64,000 bases of DNA from Clostridia bacterium (lineage in GTDB: Bacteria > Bacillota > Clostridia > Lachnospirales > Lachnospiraceae), in assembly GCA_910576325.1 (NCBI GenBank), contig CAJTIM010000008.1, forward strand, positions 1 through 64,000, in the 5' to 3' direction. A model generated the notes under the pieces. The model worked only from the letters and a program-made list of their open reading frames with translations. It ran no database searches and had not been told where the DNA came from. Every line of letters starts with the position of its first letter. The first letter of the stretch is position 1. Positions 52,951-62,232 of this stretch are shown here, piece by piece. The position numbers and the translations under genes were made by a program.

Positions 52951-53150
52951 TGGCGCGAAATAGGCCCGGCGGCTTTTCCATATCTGTGTTCGGACGGTTC
53001 ACGTACACTCTGTCTGCTCTGAACGGACATTACCCTTGTATTTTTCGTGGGTTGAAATGTTTTTTGGTAATGTCCGCTCAGAGCAGACAGAGCGTTCGCG
53101 AACAGCCGGACACCTGATATCGGAAAAGCCGCCGGGCCTATTTCGCGCCA
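52951..53150. repeat. 200-bp inverted repeat
   Basis: Left arm 52951-53034 and right arm 53066-53150 are inverted copies (first 29 bases identical, last 25 with one change, a more diverged 30-base middle), around a 31-nt loop. It begins 14 nt after the HAD stop and ends before the convergent gene at 53198. It may act as a bidirectional terminator, but it is far longer than needed; a MITE-like element is an alternative. Confidence 0.9.
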
Positions 53151-53197
53151 AACCCATTTACGTTGTTGGGGGTGTTTTGTTTGTTGTTTTGTTTGTT

Positions 53198-53902
53198 TTA
53201 TTTTTCGTATTGGTTTTTTGCGTTTTTTGAAAGCTGTTGGAGGAGCTCTTGGAGGATTTCGCTGTTTTGTTTTCTTTCTTGTTCGGCTTGTTTTTGTGTG
53301 GGTTTTTGGCTTATTATGCTGTGGTCTGAATGGGTGACTTCGGTTGGGATGTCACGTAAGAGGAGTTCTTCCGCTTCTTCTCGGGAGAGAATCTGCATGT
53401 CGATGAGTGCCGTGAGGATGTCGGTGAAATCTCCGTTTGTTGGGGCTGTGATGTTGTAGTTTTCTTTTAAGAAGCGGAGTTGGTCTTTTGTCAGCTTCTT
53501 TGACTGCGCGCTGTTCCAGGTCGCTTTGGGGTCATCTGTGGGGTTTGCCATTTCTTCCAGGGTTTTGTCGCCGAAGACGCCGTTGTCTGCTTTGAAGAGC
53601 TGGTATTTTTTGTTCTTTTTCTTTTCTGCCTGGTATTGGGCGTTGGAGGTGCCGTAGAGGATCTCTTTTACCAGGACGGTCTGGTAGTTTTTTACTAGTT
53701 TTTTTGCTTCCTCGACCTCGGCTTTGACTGCGGTTTCGGCTTCTTCGCCTGTGGACTTTGGCTGACTTTGGGTGGTTTGCTTTAGAAGACTGCCAAAGCC
53801 TGGTTTGGATGTGACTGTTTGGTTTTGATCGGGCTTTTTTTCCAAGTATGCGCCGAAGGTTAGTCCGGTGCGGATGCTGGTCTGTGGTGTTGTGATGCTC
53901 AT
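53198..53902 (-). CDS. Hypothetical protein
   Basis: A 234-residue soluble, hydrophilic protein that I do not recognise. It starts MSITTPQTSIRTGLTFGAYL, has a Lys/Gln/Thr-rich N-terminal third, a Lys-rich central stretch (QYQAEKKKNKKYQ), a DGVFGDKTLEEMANP-like loop and a long Gln/Glu helical C-terminus. No signal peptide or membrane segment. AGGAGG precedes the ATG. The wording of the middle part resembles internal scaffold or flagella-associated proteins, but no assignment is made. Confidence 0.65.
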   Translation of the reverse strand: MSITTPQTSIRTGLTFGAYLEKKPDQNQTVTSKPGFGSLLKQTTQSQPKSTGEEAETAVKAEVEEAKKLVKNYQTVLVKEILYGTSNAQYQAEKKKNKKYQLFKADNGVFGDKTLEEMANPTDDPKATWNSAQSKKLTKDQLRFLKENYNITAPTNGDFTDILTALIDMQILSREEAEELLLRDIPTEVTHSDHSIISQKPTQKQAEQERKQNSEILQELLQQLSKNAKNQYEK

Positions 53903-53943
53903 TAAACTGCCTCCTGGTTTTTAGTTTTTTAATATTTTGTCCT

Positions 53944-54782
53944 TTATACTTCTAGTTTCGGCAAATTATTCAGACTCGCTGTCGCCAATGTCTGTAATTG
54001 CTGTACTGCCAACTGTCATAACAATTCCATTCGTTCTTTTTGACTTTTCCCCTGATTAATCAAAACTGCATTATAACTTTCCAGATTCGCAAGTACAAGT
54101 AACTGATTCAGTGTTGCCACATCCCTCATATTTCCTTTCACTGTTGAATTTTCATCTTTCCATTGCTTAGCTGTTTTTCCAAACAAAATAACATTGAGCA
54201 TATCTGCTTCATTAGCATATGTGTAAGATATCTGTGCAGAAGTCAATTCTGGCGGAATCAAATTGTCCTTAATTGCATCTGTATGTATCCTATAATTTAA
54301 CCTAGAAATCTCTCTATTCAAATTCCAATTTAAAGATAACCGACTATTCTCATCCGTCTTTAATCTCCTGTAATCCTTCATGATATATAACTGAAATTCA
54401 GGAGAAATCCATGTTGCAAAGGACATCGCAATATCACTATGGGCATATGTCCCGCCATATCGTCCTGCTTTTGAAACAATACCAATAGCATCCGTAGCCT
54501 CTATCCATTTTTTTGGTGACATTGTAAATGCATTCGCTCCTGCCTGTTTTCTAAACCCCTCGAATTCGAGGGGTTTAAAATCCGGATTATGAAGTCTTTC
54601 CCATAATCCCAGAAATTCTATCACATACTAATTCTCGTCCAGTTTTGAATAACCGCTGTTGGGTCATCGCTCTTATACCGGGCAATATCCGTCAATGAAA
54701 TAAATTCATTTTCAAAATCCTGCGTATAAATTCCAATATCTATTCCATTTGCATGAATTGTATCCTTAATTATTTTTCCCAT
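53944..54782 (-). pseudogene. KilA-N domain protein, broken by a frameshift and a stop
   Basis: The start (54782, AAAGGAAG upstream) gives a KilA-N N-terminus: IYTQDFENEFISLTDIARYKSDDPTAVIQNW. A one-base deletion near 54625-54630 shifts the frame, which resumes as IEFLGLWERLHNPDFKPLEF and AGRYGGTYAHSDIAMSFATWISPEFQ. A TGA at 54016-54018 then interrupts the usual C-terminal QLAVQQLQTL tail, which continues open to TAA at 53944. KilA-N proteins are DNA-binding proteins of phages and large DNA viruses, so this is probably a prophage remnant. Two separate lesions make a sequencing error an unlikely full explanation. Confidence 0.82.
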
Positions 54783-54860
54783 CGCTCTTCCTTTTATAAT
54801 ATCACAAACTTTCTCAAGCATTGTAACTGTTTCTTCACTTAGATATATTCTGCCAAATAG

Positions 54861-55136
54861 TCATTTGTTTTCATCTTCCCACATCTCCCGATATGCTTCA
54901 ATATAAAACTTAATACAGCCAGGATATACATACAAATATCTTCTACACACCCTTTTATATAATTTCAATATTTTTTCATCACATGCAAAATCCAGTAGAT
55001 ACTCCAACAAATGCGACAATTCATCTTCTGACACAATTCTGCTGCACACATCTTCAACCAACGGCAAATATAACTCATAGGCTTTTTGATGTATTTCAAC
55101 TATCTGCTCTGCAATCTGATAAATCCTTTCATCCAT
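54861..55136 (-). CDS. Small hypothetical protein
   Basis: A 91-residue, mostly helical soluble protein of unknown family (IAEQIVEIHQKAYELYLPLVEDV, HLLEYLLDFACDEKIL), with an acidic C-terminus. GAGGT lies six bases before the ATG. It lies between the KilA-N remnant and a decayed gene end, in what appears to be mobile-DNA residue. Confidence 0.6.
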   Translation of the reverse strand: MDERIYQIAEQIVEIHQKAYELYLPLVEDVCSRIVSEDELSHLLEYLLDFACDEKILKLYKRVCRRYLYVYPGCIKFYIEAYREMWEDENK

Positions 55137-55187
55137 TAAAATACCTCAAAATATTTAACGTATCCGTTATCGCTTCTACCTTCTTTT

Positions 55188-55333
55188 TCAGCGGATATTT
55201 CTTTGCCATTCTGCTATTGCATCTAAAGGCACTTTCCCTTCGCCTTCCCCAAATTCAATCTTCACGTTGATATGGTTGTCTGGTGATTTGCGGGACCAAA
55301 GTATAATGGTCTCAACATGTTCATCATTGTTCA
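55188..55333 (-). pseudogene. Gene remnant, 3' end only
   Basis: About 47 codons without a proper start end in TGA at 55188-55190. The peptide contains NNDEHVETIILWSRK and VKIEFGEGEGKVPLDAIAEW, which reads like true coding sequence. From memory it resembles the tail of certain Lachnospiraceae methyltransferase-type proteins, but this is uncertain. It lies just after the rhuM stop. Confidence 0.45.
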
Positions 55334-55352
55334 AACTACATCAAATATCTTT

Positions 55353-56357
55353 TTATTTCTTATCTGCCTTTTTTTCTAACATTTTTATAGAGTTCAAATA
55401 GTCCTCTTCTACATCACTAATGGTTCTGGCTTTATATTTCTTATATTCATCTGTTGCCTTATTAACAGCCTGCTTATGAGAGATACTTCCATTTCCCTGC
55501 AATAACTGCTCTCTTGTCATTGTAAGAATACGATCTAAATGTTCCGCCCAATCTTTCATAGTCATTGCCTGTTCACGTTCTGCCTGACGTTCTGCAAAAT
55601 CTAAATATCCGGAAACAAGTTGTCCCATAGCACGAAGTTCTTTTTCATTCAGGTAATTTTTCGCAACAACAGCCTCTTTCAATGTTGGCTGATTTCCGAC
55701 AAATGTTGTAACACCCATAAACTCTTTTTCAGCATCTGCTCTTGTGTAAATAACCTCTGCAGCCGTTTGACCATGAATAGCATAATGAATTTTGTTCTGC
55801 ACTTTTTTAAAAAAGAGAATGGATATTTCTGCTTTGGGATCATAATCAATGCTAGTAGCGTAAATCTCAAGAATTTGTCTGTAAAACACCTTTTCAGAAG
55901 CACGAATGTCTCTGATCCGTTCAAGTAATTCTTTAAAGTAACCACCGCCGCCCAGATTTTTTAATCGTTCATCATCCAGTGCAAAACCTTTTCGCATATA
56001 TTCTTTCAGTATATTAGTCGCCCAAATTCTGAACTGCGTACCACGTTTGGATTTCACACGATAGCCCACAGAAATAATGACATCCAAATTATAATAGTCA
56101 ACTTGGTAGGTTTTCCCATCCGCCGCAGTTGTTGCAAAATTTGCAACAACTGATTCTCTCACCAGTTCACCCTCAGAAAAGACATTTTTTATATGCCTTG
56201 AAATCGTCGATTTATCTCTTTGGAATAATTCAGCCATCTGGTCAATGGATAACCATACGGTATCTTCGTCAAAAGTCGTTTCAATTTTTGTCAAACCATC
56301 TTGTGTTGTATAAATAATGATATTAGATTTCTGATCTTTTTCTTCTCGTCTATTCAC
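55353..56357 (-). CDS. rhuM: RhuM family protein
   Basis: A 334-residue cytoplasmic protein of the virulence RhuM family. The N-terminal part (WLSIDQMAELFQRDKSTISRHIKNVFSEGEL) is a HTH-like region typical of the family. Then come VDYYNLDVIISVGYRVKSKRGTQFRIWA, the signature of RhuM/Fic-associated proteins, and a helical C-terminus. Its start is GTG, with AGAGGTG upstream, one base after the TGA of a preceding open remnant. Such genes are often found with toxin-antitoxin, restriction or phage genes; the biochemical role is unknown. Confidence 0.9.
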   Translation of the reverse strand: MNRREEKDQKSNIIIYTTQDGLTKIETTFDEDTVWLSIDQMAELFQRDKSTISRHIKNVFSEGELVRESVVANFATTAADGKTYQVDYYNLDVIISVGYRVKSKRGTQFRIWATNILKEYMRKGFALDDERLKNLGGGGYFKELLERIRDIRASEKVFYRQILEIYATSIDYDPKAEISILFFKKVQNKIHYAIHGQTAAEVIYTRADAEKEFMGVTTFVGNQPTLKEAVVAKNYLNEKELRAMGQLVSGYLDFAERQAEREQAMTMKDWAEHLDRILTMTREQLLQGNGSISHKQAVNKATDEYKKYKARTISDVEEDYLNSIKMLEKKADKK

Positions 56358-56525
56358 TCATACACCTCTTATCTCGATTTTCCCACCGACAGTATCTTTC
56401 CTTCTTAGTAAAAATTTAATCTCTTTTAAAGATTTCCATTCGGATATATCCCCACAAAATTCAAGCAAAGATATACTATAACTTTCCCAATCTGACGATG
56501 TTACTGCCTTTTTACGGTGTACCCA
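56358..56525 (-). pseudogene. Gene remnant directly upstream of rhuM
   Basis: A 55-codon open stretch ending TGA directly before the rhuM GTG. The peptide includes KAVTSSDWESYSISLLEF and SLKEIKFLLRRKDTVGGKIE, which looks like coding sequence but has no start codon with a ribosome site. A second frame upstream (around 56510-56600) ends ESSGYTVKRQ. The region to 56640 appears to be a decayed gene. Confidence 0.4.
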
Positions 56526-56761
56526 CTACTTTCATATTCTTGTTGCCAAGCTTATTGGCTGATAAATTCATAATAATTTTCTGTAATCCATTCAAAATAC
56601 ACTCAAAGTTTCCCAACTTTTTTTAATTATACTATAAGCAAAAAAGAAAGGAAATATTTTCTATTCAATCTTTCCTTTTCTATTCGCAAAAATTAAAAAA
56701 ATTTAAACCAACAGACATTCTATAACAGAAAAATTTCCGCTATCCACTCTTCCGCTTCAAC
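56526..56761. other. AT-rich decayed stretch without a gene
   Basis: About 235 nt between the remnant and the scrB terminator. It shows only short frames in several phases and poly-A/T tracts; I see no supported gene or regulatory site. Confidence 0.5.
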
Positions 56762-56810
56762 AAAAAAACTGCTCCGAACAGCCATTGCACATTCGAAACA
56801 GTCTTTTTTA
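56762..56810 (-). terminator. Terminator of the sucrose operon
   Basis: On the minus strand GACTGTTTCGAA pairs with TTCGGAGCAGT and is followed by TTTTTTTG, 47 nt after the scrB stop. The plus strand also ends in a T run, so it may act both ways. Confidence 0.75.
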
Positions 56811-56856
56811 GCTAACATAAGTTTTCAAGCTCCAGCAAGCCAGTATACATTTTAAG

Positions 56857-58281
56857 TCAAAGTGAATAATACTCCCAAATCCCCCGTATTTCTCCTGCTG
56901 CCGTCCAAATCCTCAAATTCTCCATAGAATCATAGACTCGGCTGGTAAACACATCCTCCCCGTCATTCACAAAGATCTCAAGGCTTAAAGTATCGGAAAA
57001 AATCCGCAGGCCATGAAGCTTTAAAACCTTAAGGCTCCGCACCGTTCTTCCCATGCCGCATTCCGTTACATCCAACTGCAATACTCCGCAGCGGTACGTA
57101 AGCTTCACAGATTCCCGAAGCTTTATTTCAAATTCTTCCGTCTCCTCCATAAGCAGATTCAGCTCAAAACAGGTCGGTGTCTCTCTGTCCAGTCCTTCCT
57201 CTAGCCTTCCGCACACCTTTTCCTTTCTAAGACTCTCAAGTTCTTTTAAGGGCTTCTGGCACAAAAGACCAAACTCATTCACATAAAGCTCCCGGGGAAT
57301 GGTCATGGCATGAATCCATCCATTTGCAAGCGTCGGCTCCTCATACCCGGAGTCCGGTACTGCCATCCATCCAAGAAGAATCCACCTTCCAGACTCATCC
57401 CGAAATACCTGAGGCGCATAAAAGTCAAACCCCCGATCCAGAGAATGAAAGTCCCCAAGCTTATACTCCTCCCCCTCAAAGTCATAGTCCAGAGGAAACC
57501 ACCCGCACTGATACACATTGGCAAATTCGATCCCATCCCTGGGCACTCCCTGAGGGCAGGTAATCAAAAATCTCTGCTCCCCGATTTTCAGATAATTGGG
57601 ACACTCCCACATATAGCCAAAGGGCTTCTCCGGCTGAAATCGAAGCTTATAAGACCAGTGAATCAGATCCCCACTCTCAAACAAAAGAACGGACCCTTCA
57701 TCCTCCGCGCTCCGGGCGCCCTGAATCATAAAATAGCGGCCATTTTCCCGAAATACCTGCGGGTCCCGCACATGCCTGCTCATATCTGCCGGATAGTCGT
57801 CATTTGTCATCAAAAGCTGTTTTTCCGAAAAATGATAACCGTCTTCGGAGGTAATAAGAATCGTATTCTGCTCCCTTCCGTCAGTCACATAGTTGTAATC
57901 TCCCTCATACCGCACATTTCCCGTATAAAAGAAACAGAGAGTTCCGTCCTTCTCAAAAGCCGAACCGCTGTAGGGTCCGTTGCAGTCCCAGGGAGTATCG
58001 GAGTACACCGCCGGCTCCTGCTCCTCAAAATGAATAAAATCCCTGGTGGTCATATGTCCCCAGAAAATGCTTCCAAGCTCCGGGTAAAAAGGACAGTATT
58101 GAAAATAAATGTGATAGACGCCGTCCTTCTGGCACAGGCCGTTGGGGTCGTTCAGCCATCCCATAGGAGGCTGAATGTGGTACTTAAAACGCGCCGGGTC
58201 CCTTTGTACACGTTCATACCATTCTCTTCTGTCTTGAAAATTTTTTAGATAGGCATCCTTTTTCATGGGGCTTTTTACCAT
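56857..58281 (-). CDS. scrB: Sucrose-6-phosphate hydrolase (GH32)
   Basis: A 474-residue glycoside hydrolase that splits sucrose 6-phosphate into glucose 6-phosphate and fructose. GH32 catalytic motifs: nucleophile Asp in GWLNDPNG, transition-state Asp in HVRDPQVF and acid/base Glu in MWECPNYL. A C-terminal beta-sandwich follows (about 340-474). The ATG at 58281 has GGAG nine bases upstream; the frame is open further upstream without a better site. It follows the PTS gene by 120 nt. Confidence 0.93.
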   Translation of the reverse strand: MVKSPMKKDAYLKNFQDRREWYERVQRDPARFKYHIQPPMGWLNDPNGLCQKDGVYHIYFQYCPFYPELGSIFWGHMTTRDFIHFEEQEPAVYSDTPWDCNGPYSGSAFEKDGTLCFFYTGNVRYEGDYNYVTDGREQNTILITSEDGYHFSEKQLLMTNDDYPADMSRHVRDPQVFRENGRYFMIQGARSAEDEGSVLLFESGDLIHWSYKLRFQPEKPFGYMWECPNYLKIGEQRFLITCPQGVPRDGIEFANVYQCGWFPLDYDFEGEEYKLGDFHSLDRGFDFYAPQVFRDESGRWILLGWMAVPDSGYEEPTLANGWIHAMTIPRELYVNEFGLLCQKPLKELESLRKEKVCGRLEEGLDRETPTCFELNLLMEETEEFEIKLRESVKLTYRCGVLQLDVTECGMGRTVRSLKVLKLHGLRIFSDTLSLEIFVNDGEDVFTSRVYDSMENLRIWTAAGEIRGIWEYYSL

Positions 58282-58401
58282 TTTTTCCGTCTCCATTCCA
58301 GTTGATTCTCTTAATGGGCCGGACAGACAGGCTTCCCCGTCCATCTGACCCTTTCCAAACAATAGATTATATCAAATCAGACCTTCCAATAAAAGCCTTA
58401 T

Positions 58402-60330
58402 TTACAAACACTCACCGTGTCCGACCCTCCGAAGCTCCCATCCGCTCATATCCGGCTGATGCTCCGGGTCCGTGAAAATCATGGGGATAACCGTATCATA
58501 GCCCTTTTCCGCTATCTTCTTTAAGTCAAATCGGATTAAAAGCTGTCCGGCCTTCACCTTATCGCCGTCCTTCACATAAGCCGTAAAATGCTCTCCCTGA
58601 AGGTTCACCGTATCCACGCCGATGTGAATCAAAATCTCCTCCCCCGCATCCGATACCAGGCAGACCGCGTGCTTCGTCTCAAACACACTGGCCACCGTGC
58701 CGTTTACCGGCGCATAGACAGCGCCCTCCTCCGGCTGAATCGCAATGCCGTCGCCGAGAACCTTATTGCAAAAGGTCTCATCCTTCACATCCTCCATTGC
58801 AATCATTTCACCGGCCGTATAAGCAAGGAACGTCCCTTCTTTATAATCCGCAGCCTCCGAAAGAATCACAGGCATCGGTGCTTCCGCTTTCTTCACCTCT
58901 GCCGTCTTTTCCTCCAAAGTCTTCGTCTGCTTCTGAAAACCGCTCAGAACCAAGGTCATCACAAAGCCCGCTGCCAGAGCAATCACATGGGCTATTACAT
59001 AGTTTACATAACCGTTGCCTGCCGGGTCCGCCAAAGCGATTCCGGGCACAACCGTGGTTCCGAAACCAAGCGCCGCAAGATTCGTAAAGTAAACAACCGC
59101 TCCGCCAATGGCCCCGCCGATACACCCGCCTATCAGCGGATACTTAAACCGCACATTTACGCCGAACAGAGCAGGCTCCGTAATTCCGAAAAGCACCGAC
59201 ACAAAGCTGGGGATACAAAGCTCCTGGGTCTTGGCATCCTTCCGATTCCGAAGCAGATATCCAAGAACCGCTCCGCCCTGAGCCGTCATAGCCATAGACA
59301 TCAGGGGATTCAGAATATTTCTTCCCGTATCCGCCAAAAGCTGCGCCTCAATCGCGCCAAAGATATGATGTAGTCCCGTAATCACCACAAGCTGCTGTAC
59401 TCCGGAGAACAGAGCATATCCAAACACGCCGAGATTCTGAGTCATCCATACCAGTCCGCTTGTAATACCGGAAGCAAGCCCTCTTCCCAGGGGTCCGATA
59501 ACCGTAAACAGCAGCAGCGCGCCAACCAAAGTTGTGAAAAGCGGAGAAACCAAAAGGCGAATCACCTCCGGCACCTTCTTCTCAAAGAACAGATCCAGCT
59601 TTGCCGTGACAACGCCCATCAAAAGCGCCACGATAATACCGCCCTGAAAGCCAACCAGATCCACGCCCATGCCAAAGAGATGCAGGGTAGTTACCTCAAC
59701 CGTTCCCTGAGCCGCCGCATAAGCATCCGCAAGGCTGGGAGAAAGCATAATACAGCCCATCACAATACCAAGTATCGGCCTTCCGCCAAACCGCTTGCAT
59801 GCGCTGTAGGCCACGGCCAGAGGCAGGAATCCGAATATGGCGCCGGAAGAAATATTAATCAGCTTTGTAATGCCAAAAAGGGTCTCACTGTTCTGCACCA
59901 GATCCACATTTGCCAGGACACCGGAAAGTCCCGTAAGTAAAGCCGCCGCCAGAATCCCCGGCATAATATCAATAAATACGTCCGAAAGAGCTTTGATAAT
60001 TCTCTGAATGGGGTTCATCTTCTTGTTTGCCTCCGTTTTCAGATCACTCAGGCTCATATTCCGTTTCCCTGTGTACTCCGTAAATACCTCGTACACATCA
60101 TTCACCAGTCCGGCCCCGAAAATAATCTGAAGCTGATCTCCTGCCACGAACACACCCTTGGTCAAATCCAAATCCTCAATCGCTTTCAGATCCGCAGCAT
60201 CATTATTTTCCAGTACAATCCGAAGCCGCGTGGCACAATGCGCCACACCCTGAATGTTGCCTTCACCTCCTACCAGCTCCGTCAGCTTTTCCGATATCGC
60301 AAGATATCTCTGTCGTTTCTTTTCGTCCAT
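58402..60330 (-). CDS. scrA: Sucrose-type PTS enzyme IIBCA
   Basis: A 642-residue permease that imports and phosphorylates a glucoside, with the domains in order B-C-A. EIIB (about 1-90) has the phospho-Cys in VAHCATRLRIVL. EIIC (about 100-450) has around ten helices (PGILAAALLTGLSGVLANVD, GIVMGCIMLSPSLADAYAAA). EIIA (about 480-642) has the phospho-His in EILIHIGVDTVNLQG. Coupling to scrB supports sucrose, though trehalose or beta-glucoside is possible. The start has GGGGAG upstream, and the AraC gene is divergent. Confidence 0.93.
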   Translation of the reverse strand: MDEKKRQRYLAISEKLTELVGGEGNIQGVAHCATRLRIVLENNDAADLKAIEDLDLTKGVFVAGDQLQIIFGAGLVNDVYEVFTEYTGKRNMSLSDLKTEANKKMNPIQRIIKALSDVFIDIMPGILAAALLTGLSGVLANVDLVQNSETLFGITKLINISSGAIFGFLPLAVAYSACKRFGGRPILGIVMGCIMLSPSLADAYAAAQGTVEVTTLHLFGMGVDLVGFQGGIIVALLMGVVTAKLDLFFEKKVPEVIRLLVSPLFTTLVGALLLFTVIGPLGRGLASGITSGLVWMTQNLGVFGYALFSGVQQLVVITGLHHIFGAIEAQLLADTGRNILNPLMSMAMTAQGGAVLGYLLRNRKDAKTQELCIPSFVSVLFGITEPALFGVNVRFKYPLIGGCIGGAIGGAVVYFTNLAALGFGTTVVPGIALADPAGNGYVNYVIAHVIALAAGFVMTLVLSGFQKQTKTLEEKTAEVKKAEAPMPVILSEAADYKEGTFLAYTAGEMIAMEDVKDETFCNKVLGDGIAIQPEEGAVYAPVNGTVASVFETKHAVCLVSDAGEEILIHIGVDTVNLQGEHFTAYVKDGDKVKAGQLLIRFDLKKIAEKGYDTVIPMIFTDPEHQPDMSGWELRRVGHGECL

Positions 60331-60496
60331 TGTATACTCCCCTTTCTCTGCGGATTCACATCCGCTCTTGTTATTGTCAGTATACTATATTATAATAAAG
60401 AGGACATGGACAAATGTTGTCTTCTCATGTACCATTGTGACTAAAACTCCGCCTAACGCCAGGGGTATACGCGGGAATAAAAAGGAGCCGAAAAAG

Positions 60497-61342
60497 ATGC
60501 AGGACTTTCTCTTCTCCAATGACTATTTTAAAAACCTTGACGCCTTCGTTTACACTTGCGGTTACGAAACCTGTGCTCCCGGCCACAGCTACGGCCCCAT
60601 TGTCCGCAGCGGCTATCTTATTCACTACATCCTGGGAGGTCAGGGCTACTACAAAACAAAGGAAACTATGTACCACCTAAAAGAAGGCGACGCCTTTCTC
60701 ATCTGCCCCGACGAGCTTATCTACTATGAGGCCGACCGCAAAGATCCCTGGATCTACACCTGGATAGGCTTCCAGGGCGTCAAGATCAAAGGCTTCTTAG
60801 AGCGCACCTCTCTCTTATCCATCCCGGTCTTTCACTACGGCCGCGACGACCGCATCCGCCTTTGCCACGAGAAAATGTTCGAAGCAAGCCATCTGAACGC
60901 CAACCGTGACCTTATGATGAACAGCATCCTCTACGAATATCTCTTTCTCCTGGCAAGCAAATTCCCCCGGGAACAGTACACTCCGGGAGAAAAGCAAATC
61001 AACTATGTGGAAGAAGCTCTGACCTATCTGGAATCCAACTATGCCTGCAATGTCTCTGTTCAGGATCTGGCGGATTCCATAGGCTTAAACCGCTCCTACC
61101 TTCACCGCCTGTTCAAATCCGCCATCGGCTCTTCCGTTCAGGAATACCTTCTGGATCTGCGCATCCGGAAAGCCTGCGCCCTTTTAAAGTCTACGGAGCT
61201 GCCCGTATCAATCATCTCGCTGTCCGTAGGCTACGAGGATACTTTGTACTTTTCCAGACTGTTTAAACGGAAAAAAGGGGTAAGTCCCAGCCAGTACCGG
61301 GCACATTGCAAATCAGTTCCCACCCAAAATAATACGGATTAG
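60497..61342 (+). CDS. AraC family regulator of the sucrose genes
   Basis: A 281-residue regulator. The N-terminal cupin domain (YLIHYILGGQGYYKTKETMYHLKEGDAFLICPDE) likely binds the sugar. The C-terminal part has two HTH motifs (VSVQDLADSIGLNRSYLHRLFKSAIG and SIISLSVGYEDTLYFSRLFKRKKGVSPSQYR). The ATG at 60497 with AAAGGAG is chosen; a frame open further upstream crosses the shared promoter region and has no site. It is divergent from scrA. Its last 30 nt overlap the end of the convergent SseB-like gene. Confidence 0.93.
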   Translation: MQDFLFSNDYFKNLDAFVYTCGYETCAPGHSYGPIVRSGYLIHYILGGQGYYKTKETMYHLKEGDAFLICPDELIYYEADRKDPWIYTWIGFQGVKIKGFLERTSLLSIPVFHYGRDDRIRLCHEKMFEASHLNANRDLMMNSILYEYLFLLASKFPREQYTPGEKQINYVEEALTYLESNYACNVSVQDLADSIGLNRSYLHRLFKSAIGSSVQEYLLDLRIRKACALLKSTELPVSIISLSVGYEDTLYFSRLFKRKKGVSPSQYRAHCKSVPTQNNTD

Positions 61343-61729
61343 CTGCTTATCCAGCATAATTGTCCGATTCCAGGGATTGAGGATGATGCCGTTGATCCCG
61401 TCCATCTTTAGTGCTATCTCAAACAGTTGCTTCATATTTCCCAGAAAAGCGGACATCACGCGGCTGTTTCCTTTTATTTCCTCCTCAAAGCTGGTAAATG
61501 CGGACCACCAGACGCCCCCGTCCTCTGTTTTAATGGCATGTGCATTCATCTGTGCGCTATCCTCCGGCGCGTCCACCGCAATAACGAGCTGTCCTCCGTT
61601 ATTCATCCGGCGGCGAATAACTGTCAGTGCATGAGCAAGCAGCTCCTGCGTCGGTTCCTGCTGCAAAGCGGCTATTGCTCTCTCTATTTCCTCATTTTCC
61701 TGCAAATGTTCATCCAATATCTGACTCAT
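61313..61729 (-). CDS. SseB-domain protein
   Basis: A 138-residue protein with an SseB-like domain (NNGGQLVIAVDAPE, VWWSAFTSFEEEIKG, INGIILNPWNRTIMLDKQLIRIIL). Function unknown; such domains occur in Firmicute enhanced-serine-sensitivity type proteins. The ATG at 61729 has GGAGG seven bases upstream; the longer frame has none. It overlaps the 3' end of the AraC gene in antisense by 30 nt. Confidence 0.8.
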   Translation of the reverse strand: MSQILDEHLQENEEIERAIAALQQEPTQELLAHALTVIRRRMNNGGQLVIAVDAPEDSAQMNAHAIKTEDGGVWWSAFTSFEEEIKGNSRVMSAFLGNMKQLFEIALKMDGINGIILNPWNRTIMLDKQLIRIILGGN

Positions 61730-61821
61730 GCTTCTCCTCCATTCTTGTACCGTCCGCCTCCAACGGCGAGCCGGCCTCCGAATTGCCTTCATGCAATTTC
61801 CTGCACGGCAGCAGCTCCTAT

Positions 61822-62232
61822 TTACTCTTTTTTATCACTTTGAATATACATTATCCGCTCTTCTTTTTCAATAAACTCAAACAAAAATAAGATTTCGCTT
61901 AAAGGAAGCTGAATCCGATAATGGTGTTCTATCTCCGAAAAGGCTTTCCGGGTTTTCATAACAAAATCCGTATGAGTTCTTCCAAATTCCTCCTGCCCCT
62001 CCAGTTCTCCAAGAGGCATCTTTGTCACTAAGCGTTCTACCAGACAGCTCATATGCACATAAAAGCCGGTGAGCATCCGGTTGGTAAATTTTTTCCCCAA
62101 CAGGGTTTCCAGATTCTTTACTGCCGTAATCACAAACTCCAGCAGCGTATCCGCATTCAATATTGTCGGGTTCTGCAGGACATTCTGAAGGGAAAAATGA
62201 AACGGAAGACTTTTCCTGGATCTGAGGTACAT
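61822..62232 (-). pseudogene. C-terminal PRD fragment of a PTS regulator
   Basis: The frame encodes a PTS regulation domain: NADTLLEFVITAVKNLETLLGKKFTNRMLTGFYVHMSCLVERL with a conserved His, and a final ILFLFEFIEKEERIMYI. This resembles the last PRD of LevR/ManR-type sigma-54 activators, whose AAA and EIIA/B domains are missing here. No ribosome site precedes its first ATG. It overlaps the TSUP reading frame, so it is a broken gene whose upstream part was removed by a deletion. Confidence 0.7.

Noticed and set aside
57310..58248. 312-codon plus-strand frame opposite scrB
   Set aside because: Antisense shadow of a conserved GH32 gene.
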